A stretch of 32,312 nucleotides of DNA, from assembly GCA_028280965.1 (NCBI GenBank), contig JANQKT010000078.1, positions 1 through 32,312 on the forward strand, in the 5' to 3' direction. The stretch is from Phycisphaeraceae bacterium. GTDB lineage: Bacteria; Planctomycetota; Phycisphaerae; Phycisphaerales; Phycisphaeraceae. The position numbers and the translations under genes were made by a program. The number at the start of each line of letters is the position of its first letter. The first letter of the stretch is position 1. A model generated the notes under the pieces. It was not told the origin of the DNA. It made no database searches and saw nothing but the letters and a program-made list of their open reading frames with translations. This document shows, one piece after another, positions 8,022-16,856 of this stretch.

Positions 8022-8726
8022 ATGAAACTTTTATCTTGTATCTTTCCATGCTTTGTCTTGGCGTGTGTACTAAGCGATTTTGAAGCAAACGCTGGCGGCG
8101 TTACCTTTACTTTCACAGAATCCAGTGGAAGAGTTTTTATGAATGCTTCAGGCACGCTGGATACGTCTAATTTAGTCACTGCCCCGAACAGACCGACTTG
8201 GGGTGGAGTAGGGATCGAATCAGGTGGTGGTCAGAACTCTAACATCATGGGTGATGCGATAGTTTCTGTACCCCGCTCTACACAAGACACTTGGCTTCAA
8301 TTTAGTGAAGGCACTGATGTATCCCCATGGTATGGCGACATGTTTACTCTCAGTAGATACTTTTGGACTTCCACCGGCACTACAGAATTCGGAACATATC
8401 ATCAGACAGATAATGGAGTGAATTATCCTGGCCTGATTGTTAGTTCCGCCGACCTCAATGGCACTTTGTGGACGCCTGATAACCGCTGGGAAATATCAGG
8501 CACATTCGAATCGCTTGGTATGACACCGGGCGACTATACGATCACCGATGCGGCCACCAACGAATTCATTTCAATTCAAATCGTTCCAGAGCCTGGCACA
8601 GCGATTGCTCTATCTATAACCGGATTGCTTGTGATACTAAGGCGAAACAGCCCTCGGCGGATGGCCGTGGCCGGGTGGCAGGGGCAGAGGCTCGGCGGTG
8701 CCCCGGAACGACTGACGCTTGATTGA
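8022..8726 (+). CDS. PEP-CTERM sorting-domain protein with extended tail
   Basis: A 234-residue exported protein with an N-terminal signal peptide (cleavage probably after EANA, near residue 24), a middle part with no family I recognise, and a PEP-CTERM tail at about 188-210: VPEPGT, a hydrophobic helix and a basic RRNSPRR cluster. PEP-CTERM tails are recognised by an exosortase, which should be encoded elsewhere. Translation normally ends just after the basic cluster; here about 21 more residues follow, encoded by a palindromic element. The gene is much poorer in GC than its neighbours, apart from the palindrome, which suggests acquisition by transfer. A weak GAGA box precedes the ATG. Confidence 0.8.
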   Translation: MKLLSCIFPCFVLACVLSDFEANAGGVTFTFTESSGRVFMNASGTLDTSNLVTAPNRPTWGGVGIESGGGQNSNIMGDAIVSVPRSTQDTWLQFSEGTDVSPWYGDMFTLSRYFWTSTGTTEFGTYHQTDNGVNYPGLIVSSADLNGTLWTPDNRWEISGTFESLGMTPGDYTITDAATNEFISIQIVPEPGTAIALSITGLLVILRRNSPRRMAVAGWQGQRLGGAPERLTLD

Positions 8727-8778
8727 TCACTGACATCCCGTTCCGGGGCTTCGCAAGCTCAGCCGCCTGCCACCCGGC
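8670..8778. repeat. Palindromic element overlapping the 3' end of the PEP-CTERM gene
   Basis: Outer arms GCCGGGTGGCAG (8670-8681) and CTGCCACCCGGC (8767-8778) are perfect inverses, as are inner arms GCCCCGGAACG (8700-8710) and CGTTCCGGGGC (8739-8749). The 109-base element is GC-rich and unlike the AT-rich gene it joins. Its sequence differs from the 6444/9925 repeat, so it is a second family. It supplies the stop codon of the PEP-CTERM gene and lies 20 bases before the next gene. Confidence 0.8.
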
Positions 8779-8797
8779 GTCTGGGTAACATGCGGCG

Positions 8798-9922
8798 ATG
8801 CTCTCAACCGTTCAATCTCTTATCCGGCAAGGCATCGACGACCAACTCCACCTCGGGGCACAGGTGTGCGTGTCGCGTGAGGAAGAGGTGGTTGAAGAAC
8901 TTGCTTCTGGAGATGTAACCGAGCCGGCACTGCGTTCTGGCCCGGCTTGTGGGGCGATCAACAGTGAATCAATCGCCCTCTGGATGTCCAGCGGCAAGCC
9001 CGTCACCGCGGTCGCGATCCTGCAACTCCTCGAGCACGGGGAGATCGAGCTGGACGACCCCGTCGCGGCATTTTTGCCGACATTCGCGGCGCACGGGAAG
9101 CAGGGGGTCACCGTCCGGCACCTGCTGACGCACACCGGCGGGATACGGTCCGCCGACTTCAAGTTCCCGCGCGATGACTGGGGCACGATCATCGCGGCGA
9201 TCTGCGACTGCAAGCCCGAGTGGGAGCCCGGCGAGCAGGGCGGGTACCACACGCAGACGTCCTGGTTCATCCTCGGCGAGTTGGCCCGGCTGGTCGACGG
9301 CCGGCCGATCGATCAGTACGTGCGTGAAGAAATTTTCCTGCCGCTGGGCATGAACGATTCCTGGGTCGGCATGCCCCCGGACGTTTTCACCGGCTATGAA
9401 CAAGCGGGCAGACTGCTGGCGATGCCGGTGACCAGCGCCGGGCGGTTCGCGGCGAACAACAAGGTCTCGGCCGAGTGGAACACCCGCCCCCGGCCCGGCG
9501 GCAACGGGATGGGGCCTGTGCGCGAGCTGGTCATGTTCTACGAGATGCTGCTCGCCGGCGGGCAACGCAACGGTGTGCGCATCCTCCAGCCTGAGACGGT
9601 CGCCTTGATGACGTCACGGCAACGCGCCGGCATGGTCGATCAAACCTTCAAGCAAACCGTCGATTGGGGTTTGGGTGTTTCGATCAATTCTGCGCATTTA
9701 GCACCCAATGGTGCCTGGCACCTCATCCCGTACGGCTACGGCCCGCACGCCTCGCGCGACACATTCGGCCACGGCGGGGCGCAGTCGTCCATCTTCTTCG
9801 CCGACCCTGTGCACCGACTTGCGGTCGGCATCGTCTTCAACGGCATGCCCGGCGAGGCGAAGCACCAGCAGCGCGTGAACGCGGTGCTGGAGGCGCTATA
9901 TGAAGACTTGGAGCTGGTTTAG
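8798..9922 (+). CDS. Serine hydrolase, beta-lactamase class C / penicillin-binding fold
   Basis: This 374-residue protein has the class C beta-lactamase/D-alanyl-D-alanine carboxypeptidase fold. The catalytic S-x-x-K motif is SSGK at 64-67, a tyrosine motif GYHTQTSW lies at 149-156 (Y150), and the third motif is the HGG of DTFGHGGAQS near residue 325. The motifs LLTHTGGI (109-116) and ELDDPVAAFLP (84-94) are typical of the family. Members include beta-lactamases, esterases, peptidases and transesterases; the substrate cannot be assigned here. There is no signal peptide, so it should be cytoplasmic, which argues against a role as a resistance enzyme. The gene stands alone between two palindromic repeats. 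Confidence 0.88.
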   Translation: MLSTVQSLIRQGIDDQLHLGAQVCVSREEEVVEELASGDVTEPALRSGPACGAINSESIALWMSSGKPVTAVAILQLLEHGEIELDDPVAAFLPTFAAHGKQGVTVRHLLTHTGGIRSADFKFPRDDWGTIIAAICDCKPEWEPGEQGGYHTQTSWFILGELARLVDGRPIDQYVREEIFLPLGMNDSWVGMPPDVFTGYEQAGRLLAMPVTSAGRFAANNKVSAEWNTRPRPGGNGMGPVRELVMFYEMLLAGGQRNGVRILQPETVALMTSRQRAGMVDQTFKQTVDWGLGVSINSAHLAPNGAWHLIPYGYGPHASRDTFGHGGAQSSIFFADPVHRLAVGIVFNGMPGEAKHQQRVNAVLEALYEDLELV

Positions 9923-9924
9923 CG

Positions 9925-9999
9925 TGTCGCGGGTGACGCGCAGCGTCCCCTGCGGATGCACCAATCATGATTCGCGCGGGATGCTTCGCGTCTCCGGCT
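9925..9999. repeat. Palindromic intergenic repeat, copy 2
   Basis: The left arm (9925-9949) matches the complement of the right arm of the 6444-6520 repeat at 24 of 25 positions. The right arm (about 9975-9999) is a degraded inverse. It begins three bases after the stop of the hydrolase gene and ends just before the ComM fragment. It may act as a transcription end structure for the hydrolase, which has no other visible terminator. Confidence 0.7.
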
Positions 10000-10010
10000 A
10001 AACATGAAAA

Positions 10011-10244
10011 CTATCTCTCCCGATCCAACAACCGATAGCTGATCGCCTCCGCGACGTGCGCTAGCTGCACCGACTCACTTGCATCCAGGTCCGCGATCGT
10101 CCGCGCGATCCGGCGGACCTTGTCGCAGGCTCTTGCGCTAAGACCAAGCTCGGCCATCGCCTGCTTGAGCACATCCTTGCCCGCGTCGTCGAGCGCAGCG
10201 TGCTGATCCAGCTCGCGGCCGATCAGCAGCGCGTTGCTTAGCAC
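10011..10244 (-). pseudogene. ComM/YifB-type AAA ATPase, C-terminal fragment (copy 1)
   Basis: The 77 residues match only the last domain of ComM/YifB Mg-chelatase-like ATPases: KVRRIARTIADLDAS and AEAISYRLLDRER are the classic C-terminal helices. Full-length members have about 500 residues; the Lon-like domain, Walker A and B motifs are all missing. Similarity to the second copy (30727-31200) begins at about NALLIGREL; upstream residues are unrelated, so the break lies near 10235. The nucleotide sequences of the two copies have clearly diverged while most amino acids agree. I read it as a relic, though a short translated product starting at GTG cannot be excluded. Confidence 0.75.
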
Positions 10245-10337
10245 TGCGGCGGCTGATGCGATGCGAGTGGATACGCCGTGTTCGGGATCAGTCGGGATGG
10301 TTGGGGGTTGATGTGTTTTGTCGTCTCGAGGACGCGT

Positions 10338-13300
10338 TCAGCTCGGAGCGTTGCCGGTGTCCTTGTTAGGGATACGGAGTGGTGGATCGTCGTCCGAATC
10401 GGGCCGGCTCATCAGGTAGCCCGCGCTGGCGTCCCAGATCTTCAAGTGATTCGCCGCGTTGCAAGAAGCCAGCCTGAGCCCGTCCGGAGACCAGGCCAGC
10501 CCCGTGATCTCCCCAATGTTCCCCTCCAGGCTCAGGGGGGATTCTCCGGTTTCCCAGGCCCAGATCCTGACCTGGTTGGCCATAGCTGAACTGGCAAGCC
10601 GCTCACCGCCCGGGTGCCATGCCAGCAGCGGCGCGGACTCGCCACGGCCCTGGAGACGGCGGATGATCCTCGGCGGGTCTACCGACCAGATCCCGATGCT
10701 CCCGTCCGTATGGCCGGTCGCAAAGCGGTGACCCTCGGGATGCCAGGCGTGGGTCCGTGCGGGGGCTAGGTCGCCGGGTCTTTCGATCGACAACGGCCTG
10801 TCCTGCCGGGTGTCCCAGGCCCCAAGCGGGTGGTGCTCGCCCGTCGCCAGCAGGTAACGCCCGTCCGGGCTGAACGATAGGGCAGCGCGTCCCGGGTCCA
10901 CCCCATCGGGCGGTCGGAGCACTTGTTTTCGTTGCCGGGCTTTGATGTCCCAGAGCGCGATCTCGCCCGCGGCGGTGAGCAGGGCGACCTGGTTGCCTTC
11001 AGGCTGCATCGCGGTTGCTATAGCCCGGGTGCCGGGTAATTGGATCGTGTGTTCCGGCTGCTGCTCGTCGGATATGACAGCGTCCAGGAAACGGATGGAT
11101 GAGCCGGTCGGCCCGTCGGAGACGACCATCAGGCGGTGCGGGGCGCTGCCGTCCCATTCGAAATAATTGCCCTTGCCGATGGCGTGAAGGTCTGCTTCCA
11201 TAAGCAAGTCGTTGCTGTCGACGATCTGGGTCTTGACGCTGCCGTCTCCCAGGCGGATTGCGATCAGCCGGCTGTCGGAGCTGAACGCCAAGTCCTGGAC
11301 CGGTCCCATCTCGTAGTGATGCGTACGCTTTGCCTCGGGCAGGCCGGCACGGCGTAGCTCGAGCATGCCGTTCTCAAAGCCCACGGCGACGGTGTGAGTC
11401 ATCATGCTCCAATCCAGCGCGGTGATCTTTTGCTGATCCTTGTACCACACCAGGTGCACCTGGAGGGACAGGGGCAGGTCGACCATATGGAGTGACACAG
11501 ACTCGTCCTGCGCGTAGACCAGGCGGAAGCCGTGGGTCTCCCAGGCCATCGCCGAGACAACGCCGTCGTGCCCGGGCAGGTCGTGGGCGCGTGCAATGCG
11601 TGCACCTGATTCGACTTCCCAGACACGCAGATGCCCGTCACGGCTGCGGGTCGCCAACCAGCGGCTGTTGTTGTGCCAACGAAGCCCGGTGACAGCCGCC
11701 TTATGCCCGTCGAGTACCCGCGGCTTCTGATCGGGTCGGTCGGCCGACCAAACAAAGACTTGCCTCCCCTCCCCGATCGCGGCCACCCAACTCCCGTCGG
11801 GACTCAGCGCAGCGCAGATCAATCCCGAAGCTGTCGCGCGTACCGATGAAAGAGGTTTGATGTTTTCCAGGTCACCGACGTCCCACCAATGAAACACATC
11901 GTCATCGGTCAATGCGAACAAGCGCCCGGCCGACGGCTGCCACGAGATCCAGAGCACCCGGTTTGGCGGGTGAAGCTGCGCCAACTGCTCACCATCCCGT
12001 GTGTCCCAGAACCGGATCATGCCCTGCTCTGACAAGGTTGCGATCCGCTGCCCATCGCCATGCCAAAGGACTTGGCGGTGCGGCCCCGTTGGGTCGGGCA
12101 GATGACGGATCGTGGCGGTGTGCATCCCATCGCGGATGATGCTCCCGCCCCGGCCTTGATGAGCGATCGCCAGTTGCTTGCCGCTGGGGGAAAAACTCAC
12201 GTTCTGAACACTGCCTCGGCCGGGGACGCGCAGCGGTTCCATGTACGTCGCCGCGTAGTTGTAGTACCACTCCCAGCCGCGTAGGTCTTCCTTCCCGGCG
12301 AGCGGGGTTTTGGTGCGTAGGATGGCGTGGTGCGCGCCAAGCGCGAACGGACGGTTCCCCGTGATCGCATTGACCAGCCGGTTGCTGTAGGCGTAGGCGA
12401 GCCGGCGGTTCATCTCGGCGGCCCGGTCGGCCTCGTCCTTCGCGGCGTCGGCGGCGAGGCGCTCTTGCTCGGCGCGTTCACGTTCTGTATCGGCGATCTT
12501 GCGGAGCTGAGTCTGATGCCATGCCACGACCGGGCCGCCGATCCCGAGCGTGATCGCGAGCAATAGCCCCATGAGCGCAAACATCAAACGGGCCGGGTGC
12601 CGCTGGGCCAAGCGACTGAGCCGTTCAACCTGCCCCGGCGGGCGCGCCGCGATCGGGCGGTTGTCAAGCCAGGCGGTGAGGTCGTCGGCCAACGCCTTAG
12701 CCGAATCGTACCGCCGAGTTGGCTGCTTCTCCAGGCACTTCATCGTGACGGTCTCGAGGTCCCGGTCGATCGAGCGGTCGTGCTTTCGCGGGGCAAGCGG
12801 CTCGGCGTATCGAACCAGTTCCAGCGTGCGGGCCGTGGAGTCTGACCGCAGCGGCGGGGCCCCGGTGATCATCTCGTACAAGATGACACCGAGGCTGTAG
12901 ATATCTGCCGCCATCGTCACAGGGCGGCCATGCGGTTCGGCTTGTTCCGGAGCCATGTACTGAGGCGTGCCGTGGATCGATCCGGTCAGCAACTGGGTGG
13001 TCTGGTCGTCGAGCCTGCAAGCGAGCCCGAAATCGCTGATGTTGGGCTGCCCGGCCTCGTCCATCAGGATGTTGTCCGGCTTGAGGTCACGGTGGATCAC
13101 GCCGGCCTGGTGGGCGTACCAGACCGCCCGCGTGACCTTGAGCATGAGCTTGACCGCCCCGCGACGATCAAAGTCGCCCCGGCGTATCGCGTCGGCCAGG
13201 GTCCCGCCGCGGATCAACGCCATGCTGTAAAAATCGTATTTCCCGTGCCGACCGATGTCGTAGATCGGGACGATCTGCGGGTGCTCGAGCCCGGCGGCGG

Positions 13301-13754
13301 CTTCGGCCTCGGCGAGGAATCGCGCCCGAACCTTGGGAGACACGATGGTTGAGCCCAGCAGGATCTTGACCGCGACCTCACGGTTCAGGCTCTTCTGCCG
13401 GGCGCGATACACCACGGCCGTTGCCCCCCGGCCGATTTCCTCGATCAGCTCGTAATCATCCCCGACCTGGTCGATACCCCGACCGAGCCCGATCAGTAGC
13501 TGCACCTCTTCGTTGAGCTCGATGGCGAGCCGGGCCTGCTCGTCATGCAGCTCGGCGATCACGGCTGGGTTGAATGGGTCACCCGGGCGATCAGCCGCTT
13601 GGAGCAGGGTCATGAGGCGTTCGTACAACGCCGCGTCCTCACCACAAGCCGCCGACAGGAATGCTTCGCGGTCTGCCAGCACGCTGATATCCAGCGCCTG
13701 GTAGAAAAGGTGCTTTTCTCGTGCTTGACGATAGTTCGAGTTATAGTCTGGCAT
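10338..13754 (-). CDS. Membrane Ser/Thr protein kinase with C-terminal WD40 repeats
   Basis: This 1,138-residue protein has an N-terminal helical region (1-98), a Hanks-type kinase domain (about 101-365), one transmembrane helix (about 390-411), a charged coiled-coil stretch (about 415-455) and a long WD40 beta-propeller region (about 490-1,125). The kinase looks active: glycine loop IGRGATAVVYRA (107-118), K130, HRDLKPDN (221-228), DFG (241-243) and APE (268-270). WD40 units such as LAFSSDSRLIAIRLGDGSVK and SFSPDGRYLLATG recur about every 40-45 residues. The propeller probably binds protein partners or a signal; its side of the membrane depends on topology, presumably opposite the kinase. 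The upstream ECF sigma gene on the same strand, 105 bases away, is the likely partner. Confidence 0.93.
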   Translation of the reverse strand: MPDYNSNYRQAREKHLFYQALDISVLADREAFLSAACGEDAALYERLMTLLQAADRPGDPFNPAVIAELHDEQARLAIELNEEVQLLIGLGRGIDQVGDDYELIEEIGRGATAVVYRARQKSLNREVAVKILLGSTIVSPKVRARFLAEAEAAAGLEHPQIVPIYDIGRHGKYDFYSMALIRGGTLADAIRRGDFDRRGAVKLMLKVTRAVWYAHQAGVIHRDLKPDNILMDEAGQPNISDFGLACRLDDQTTQLLTGSIHGTPQYMAPEQAEPHGRPVTMAADIYSLGVILYEMITGAPPLRSDSTARTLELVRYAEPLAPRKHDRSIDRDLETVTMKCLEKQPTRRYDSAKALADDLTAWLDNRPIAARPPGQVERLSRLAQRHPARLMFALMGLLLAITLGIGGPVVAWHQTQLRKIADTERERAEQERLAADAAKDEADRAAEMNRRLAYAYSNRLVNAITGNRPFALGAHHAILRTKTPLAGKEDLRGWEWYYNYAATYMEPLRVPGRGSVQNVSFSPSGKQLAIAHQGRGGSIIRDGMHTATIRHLPDPTGPHRQVLWHGDGQRIATLSEQGMIRFWDTRDGEQLAQLHPPNRVLWISWQPSAGRLFALTDDDVFHWWDVGDLENIKPLSSVRATASGLICAALSPDGSWVAAIGEGRQVFVWSADRPDQKPRVLDGHKAAVTGLRWHNNSRWLATRSRDGHLRVWEVESGARIARAHDLPGHDGVVSAMAWETHGFRLVYAQDESVSLHMVDLPLSLQVHLVWYKDQQKITALDWSMMTHTVAVGFENGMLELRRAGLPEAKRTHHYEMGPVQDLAFSSDSRLIAIRLGDGSVKTQIVDSNDLLMEADLHAIGKGNYFEWDGSAPHRLMVVSDGPTGSSIRFLDAVISDEQQPEHTIQLPGTRAIATAMQPEGNQVALLTAAGEIALWDIKARQRKQVLRPPDGVDPGRAALSFSPDGRYLLATGEHHPLGAWDTRQDRPLSIERPGDLAPARTHAWHPEGHRFATGHTDGSIGIWSVDPPRIIRRLQGRGESAPLLAWHPGGERLASSAMANQVRIWAWETGESPLSLEGNIGEITGLAWSPDGLRLASCNAANHLKIWDASAGYLMSRPDSDDDPPLRIPNKDTGNAPS

Positions 13755-13859
13755 AGGCAGTTCTCGAGGCCGTTGTAGGCTAACTCGTTCTTTGACCAGA
13801 AAAAGAGACAGACCGATACCGCGATGTCGATCGTCTCTCGGCGGCCCATGCCAGCGATG

Positions 13860-14444
13860 CTATTTCGAAAGATATTCAGCTAACCAGCCCTTGGCATAAA
13901 CCCACTGCCGGTTTACCGTCCGAGTGGAAACCCCGGTCGCTTCTGCGATCTGCTCTTGAGTCATCCCGGCAAAAAACCTCATCTTGACCATGTTCGCAAT
14001 CGGCGGATCAATGGACTCCAATTCATGGAGCGCCTCGTCGATTTCAGCGAAGCACCCGTCGTCGGCAGGGACGTCCAGGTTGAGCGCGTCGAGCGAGGCC
14101 CGGCTAGCTGCCCCGCCACGCTTGAGCCGGTGTTTGGCACGGATGCGGTCGATCAAAACCCGGCGCATCGCTTCGGCGGCCGCACAGAAAAACTGGTTCC
14201 GGTTCGCCCATTTCGGATCGGCCCCCTCCTTGCTCAGCCGGAGGTAGACCTCGTGCACCAGTTCCGTCCGCGAGATGCTCTGGCCCGGCATCTGACGCGT
14301 CATGCGGAGCTCGGCGAGTTCGCGCAACGCGTCGTAGACCTGTGGGACCATCAGGTCGGTCGCGAATCGCTCTTCCGGTCCGGGCGGGTCATGCTCAACC
14401 ATTTCAACTACCACATCCAGCAGTGTATTGGTTACGCCAGCCAT
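13860..14444 (-). CDS. ECF-type RNA polymerase sigma factor (kinase-linked group)
   Basis: A 194-residue sigma factor with region 2 at about 60-110 (ELVHEVYLRL, then FFCAAAEAMRRVLIDRIRAK) and region 4 at about 135-190, with the helix-turn-helix MTQEQIAEATGVSTRTVNRQ at 161-180. The features match the planctomycete ECF group that is found beside Ser/Thr kinases. No anti-sigma factor is adjacent; the WD40 kinase downstream is the expected regulator, possibly by phosphorylating the sigma factor. That mechanism is inferred from context. No clear ribosome binding site is visible before the ATG at 14444. Confidence 0.9.
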   Translation of the reverse strand: MAGVTNTLLDVVVEMVEHDPPGPEERFATDLMVPQVYDALRELAELRMTRQMPGQSISRTELVHEVYLRLSKEGADPKWANRNQFFCAAAEAMRRVLIDRIRAKHRLKRGGAASRASLDALNLDVPADDGCFAEIDEALHELESIDPPIANMVKMRFFAGMTQEQIAEATGVSTRTVNRQWVYAKGWLAEYLSK

Positions 14445-14973
14445 AACCGAATCAGACTCTTTGCCATACTAGCATGGCTAGGTCCAAACCGGATGAAGCT
14501 CTGGTCTGATGGCGACCTTTACAACTCATCCGGGACCAACAAGCCCGTTCCCGCAACCCCATTTGTGTGAGCAGGCCTGGCATCTTGCCATTCACCAGCG
14601 CCTTGTGGCGGCATACAACGTGCTCCCAGACCCGCAAGGCCCCGGACAATGTGTTGTGCGGCTTGTTTAGTAGGTCATCGACCCTTCGTACACCACAAAG
14701 TACCCACTTTTGGTGTGTCGGATTCATCTGCCTGACAGCGAGATTACTTGTAACGGATGGCCCGCTTGCTCGCACAGGAATGCAACCAACAACCGGCCTG
14801 GAAAGTCGTAAGCGTAAAGGCGGGGTGAGACGAATTTCTGTGCCCACCCTGTTGGACTTAAACCCAGTGCTCAAAATCGATGCGCACCTTGGCGTACGGC
14901 TTCGTTGCGTTGCGTCGAATGGCCCCCAGAGCCCAGTGTGCCAACGGTGCCCGAAATCGGGAGAGAAACCCCC
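14445..14973. other. Intergenic region, no gene supported
   Basis: A 529-base gap between the divergent sigma gene and the PEP-CTERM block. It should hold the promoters of both. An open frame of 136 residues (14567-14977) is arginine-, threonine- and serine-rich, has no domain and runs over the start of the next frame, so I reject it. No hairpin with a clear role or RNA gene was recognised. Confidence 0.5.
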
Positions 14974-15120
14974 ATGAAGCCTCTAAAGCCTGCTTACCTC
15001 ACAGCTATGACAGCGTCAGCCGGCCTCGTCTCGACAAATAATGCTGCTACGTCGGCGTTAAGGGTTGAGGCATCGATTATGGACGCTGGCTGGCCTGGGT
15101 GCGGTGGTTGCCACCGGTAA
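14974..15120 (+). pseudogene. Short exported peptide or decayed surface-protein gene
   Basis: The 48-residue frame begins MKPLKPAYLTAMTASAGLVS, a plausible signal peptide, after a GGAGAG-like box 9-10 bases upstream. It then loses any recognisable pattern and ends CGGCHR. In the +1 frame the same region continues as WTLAGLGAVVATGNS, a hydrophobic stretch reminiscent of a membrane anchor, so this may be a surface-protein gene reduced by deletion and frameshift. A genuine small secreted peptide is the alternative. Confidence 0.3.
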
Positions 15121-15186
15121 TAGCGTGCCAACCGGCTTTTGTTCCTCTACCCCATACAGCAACAGGAAACGAGAAGAGACGAACCG

Positions 15187-16806
15187 ATGAATAAGACCAT
15201 CTACCACACCGCCGTGATCCTCACCACGATGGCGGCCCCGGCGACCCATGCCGCGGTCGTCGAGACCGGCGACGTGACCGAAGACAACCTCTTCAAGCGC
15301 GTCGGCGATAGCGGCGTCGGCACGCTGACCATCGACAACGGCTCCAGCATCGTCGAGACCCGGCGGGTGATCTTCGGCGACGACGCCCCCGGCGGCGACG
15401 GCACCGGGCTGGTCACCGGGGCCGGCAGCTCGTTGGAGATCAACGACGACCTGACCATCGGCGGCAGCGGCACCGGCAAACTGACCGTGTCCAACGGCGG
15501 GACCGCTTTCACCAAGCGCCCCCTCGGCGCCGACAGCGGCGTGGGTGAGGTAAGCATCGGCCAGGCCGCCGGCAGTGTCGGTGAGTTGATCGTCACCGGG
15601 ACCGGCTCGTCGTTCTCCGCCGACTCGATCTGGTTCTACATGGGCGGCAGCGGCACCGGCACGCTCAGCGTCGAGGACAACGCCACGATGATCGCCTTCG
15701 ACCAGACGATCGACAACCCCTTCTTCCGCACGACCCAGAACGCCGACGGCCAAGCCACCATCAACGTCCGCAGCGGCGGCCTGCTTGACATCACCGGCGC
15801 CGGCAACGACGTGATCCACCTGGGCGAAAAAGGCGAGGCGACGCTCAATATCGAGAGCGGCGGCCGCATGCTCGCCGGCCGGATGCGCATCGCCCAGCAG
15901 GACGACAGCTCCGCAGACATCAACATCACCGGCGCAGGCTCCGAGCTGCAGGCGGAGTTCTTCTTCGCCGCCCAAGACCCCAACACGGTGGTCACCATCG
16001 ACGTCCAGGACCAGGGCAAGCTCCACGTTACGCGGTGGCTGTACGTCGGCCAGGAAGGAACCGGGACGCTCAACGTCTCCGGCGGCAGCGTGATCGATGT
16101 CGATGAAGACCTGTTCGTGGGCGGTGAGATCGGTGCGCTCGCTGGCAACGGCTCGATGACCGTGACCGGGGGGGGCACGGTCACCGTCGACGACGACATG
16201 TACATCAGCACCGACATCTCCACCGGCGTGTTCTCCATCTCCGGCGACGGCAGCACGCTGACGGTCAATGATCGGCTCTATGTGGGCTGGGGTGCCGCGA
16301 GCTTCCCGGCCGACGGCACGCTCGAGGTCGGGCGTGGGGCGCTGATCGAAGCGCCCGCCAACGGCACCGGCAACAGCGGCCTCCGCTTCGCCATCGCCAG
16401 CAACGACAAAGCGACGATGCGCTTCATCATCGGCGACGACGGCACCGGCTCGATCGAGTCCGGCCTCATCGAGACCGGGGCGTTGCGCTTCGGGGGAGGG
16501 ACGGCCCTGCTGGATATCGACATCGACAACGGCGTCGTGCTCAGCCTCGGTGATACGTTCACGCTCATCGACTACGCCAACTGGGACGGCGGGCTCTTCA
16601 ACGGCATCGCCGACGATTCCGTCGTCTCCTTCGGCGGCTACGACCTCCTGATCAACTACGACGCCGACCTCGGCGGCGGCGACCTCGCGCTCACCGCCAC
16701 CGTTGTCCCCGAGCCCGCGTCGTTGGTTCTGCTGGGGCTGGGCGGAGTGGCACTGCTCGGGCGGCGACGCGGTCGCTCCGCTGAAGACCGTTCGGCTAAC
16801 GCTTGA
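15187..16806 (+). CDS. PEP-CTERM protein with T5SS/PEP-CTERM-associated beta repeats
   Basis: A 539-residue secreted protein: signal peptide (1-21, ending THAA), a long repeat region and a PEP-CTERM tail (VVPEPASLVLLGLGGVALLG followed by RRRGR). The repeats follow the pattern of the T5SS/PEP-CTERM-associated repeat: V/IGxSGxGTLTIxxGSS and TGAGSSLEI units every 40-50 residues, seen at least eight times, for example GGSGTGTLSVEDNATM and QEGTGTLNVSGGSVIDVDED. Such units build a beta-solenoid like that of autotransporter passenger domains. The protein should be sorted by exosortase and displayed or released at the cell surface. The ATG at 15187 fits the signal peptide; earlier in-frame starts do not. 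Confidence 0.88.
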   Translation: MNKTIYHTAVILTTMAAPATHAAVVETGDVTEDNLFKRVGDSGVGTLTIDNGSSIVETRRVIFGDDAPGGDGTGLVTGAGSSLEINDDLTIGGSGTGKLTVSNGGTAFTKRPLGADSGVGEVSIGQAAGSVGELIVTGTGSSFSADSIWFYMGGSGTGTLSVEDNATMIAFDQTIDNPFFRTTQNADGQATINVRSGGLLDITGAGNDVIHLGEKGEATLNIESGGRMLAGRMRIAQQDDSSADINITGAGSELQAEFFFAAQDPNTVVTIDVQDQGKLHVTRWLYVGQEGTGTLNVSGGSVIDVDEDLFVGGEIGALAGNGSMTVTGGGTVTVDDDMYISTDISTGVFSISGDGSTLTVNDRLYVGWGAASFPADGTLEVGRGALIEAPANGTGNSGLRFAIASNDKATMRFIIGDDGTGSIESGLIETGALRFGGGTALLDIDIDNGVVLSLGDTFTLIDYANWDGGLFNGIADDSVVSFGGYDLLINYDADLGGGDLALTATVVPEPASLVLLGLGGVALLGRRRGRSAEDRSANA

Positions 16807-16856
16807 TCCGTTGTTTTACTCACCACGCTTTAGAGAGAAACAGAGAGAGGCGAATG
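16705..16856 (+). repeat. Gene-end plus leader duplication, unit A
   Basis: The last 100 bases of the first repeat-rich PEP-CTERM gene, its stop codon and the 50-base leader of the next gene reappear, diverged but alignable, at 19148-19294. Conserved parts include GCGGTCGCTCCGCTG, TTGTTTTACTCAC and AGAGAGA followed by GGCGAATGA. Here the stop TGA (16804-16806) is intact. Confidence 0.7.

Noticed and set aside
14567-14977. A 136-residue plus-strand frame between the sigma gene and PEP-CTERM block
   Set aside because: Composition is unlike neighbours, no motif is visible and it overlaps the start of a better frame.
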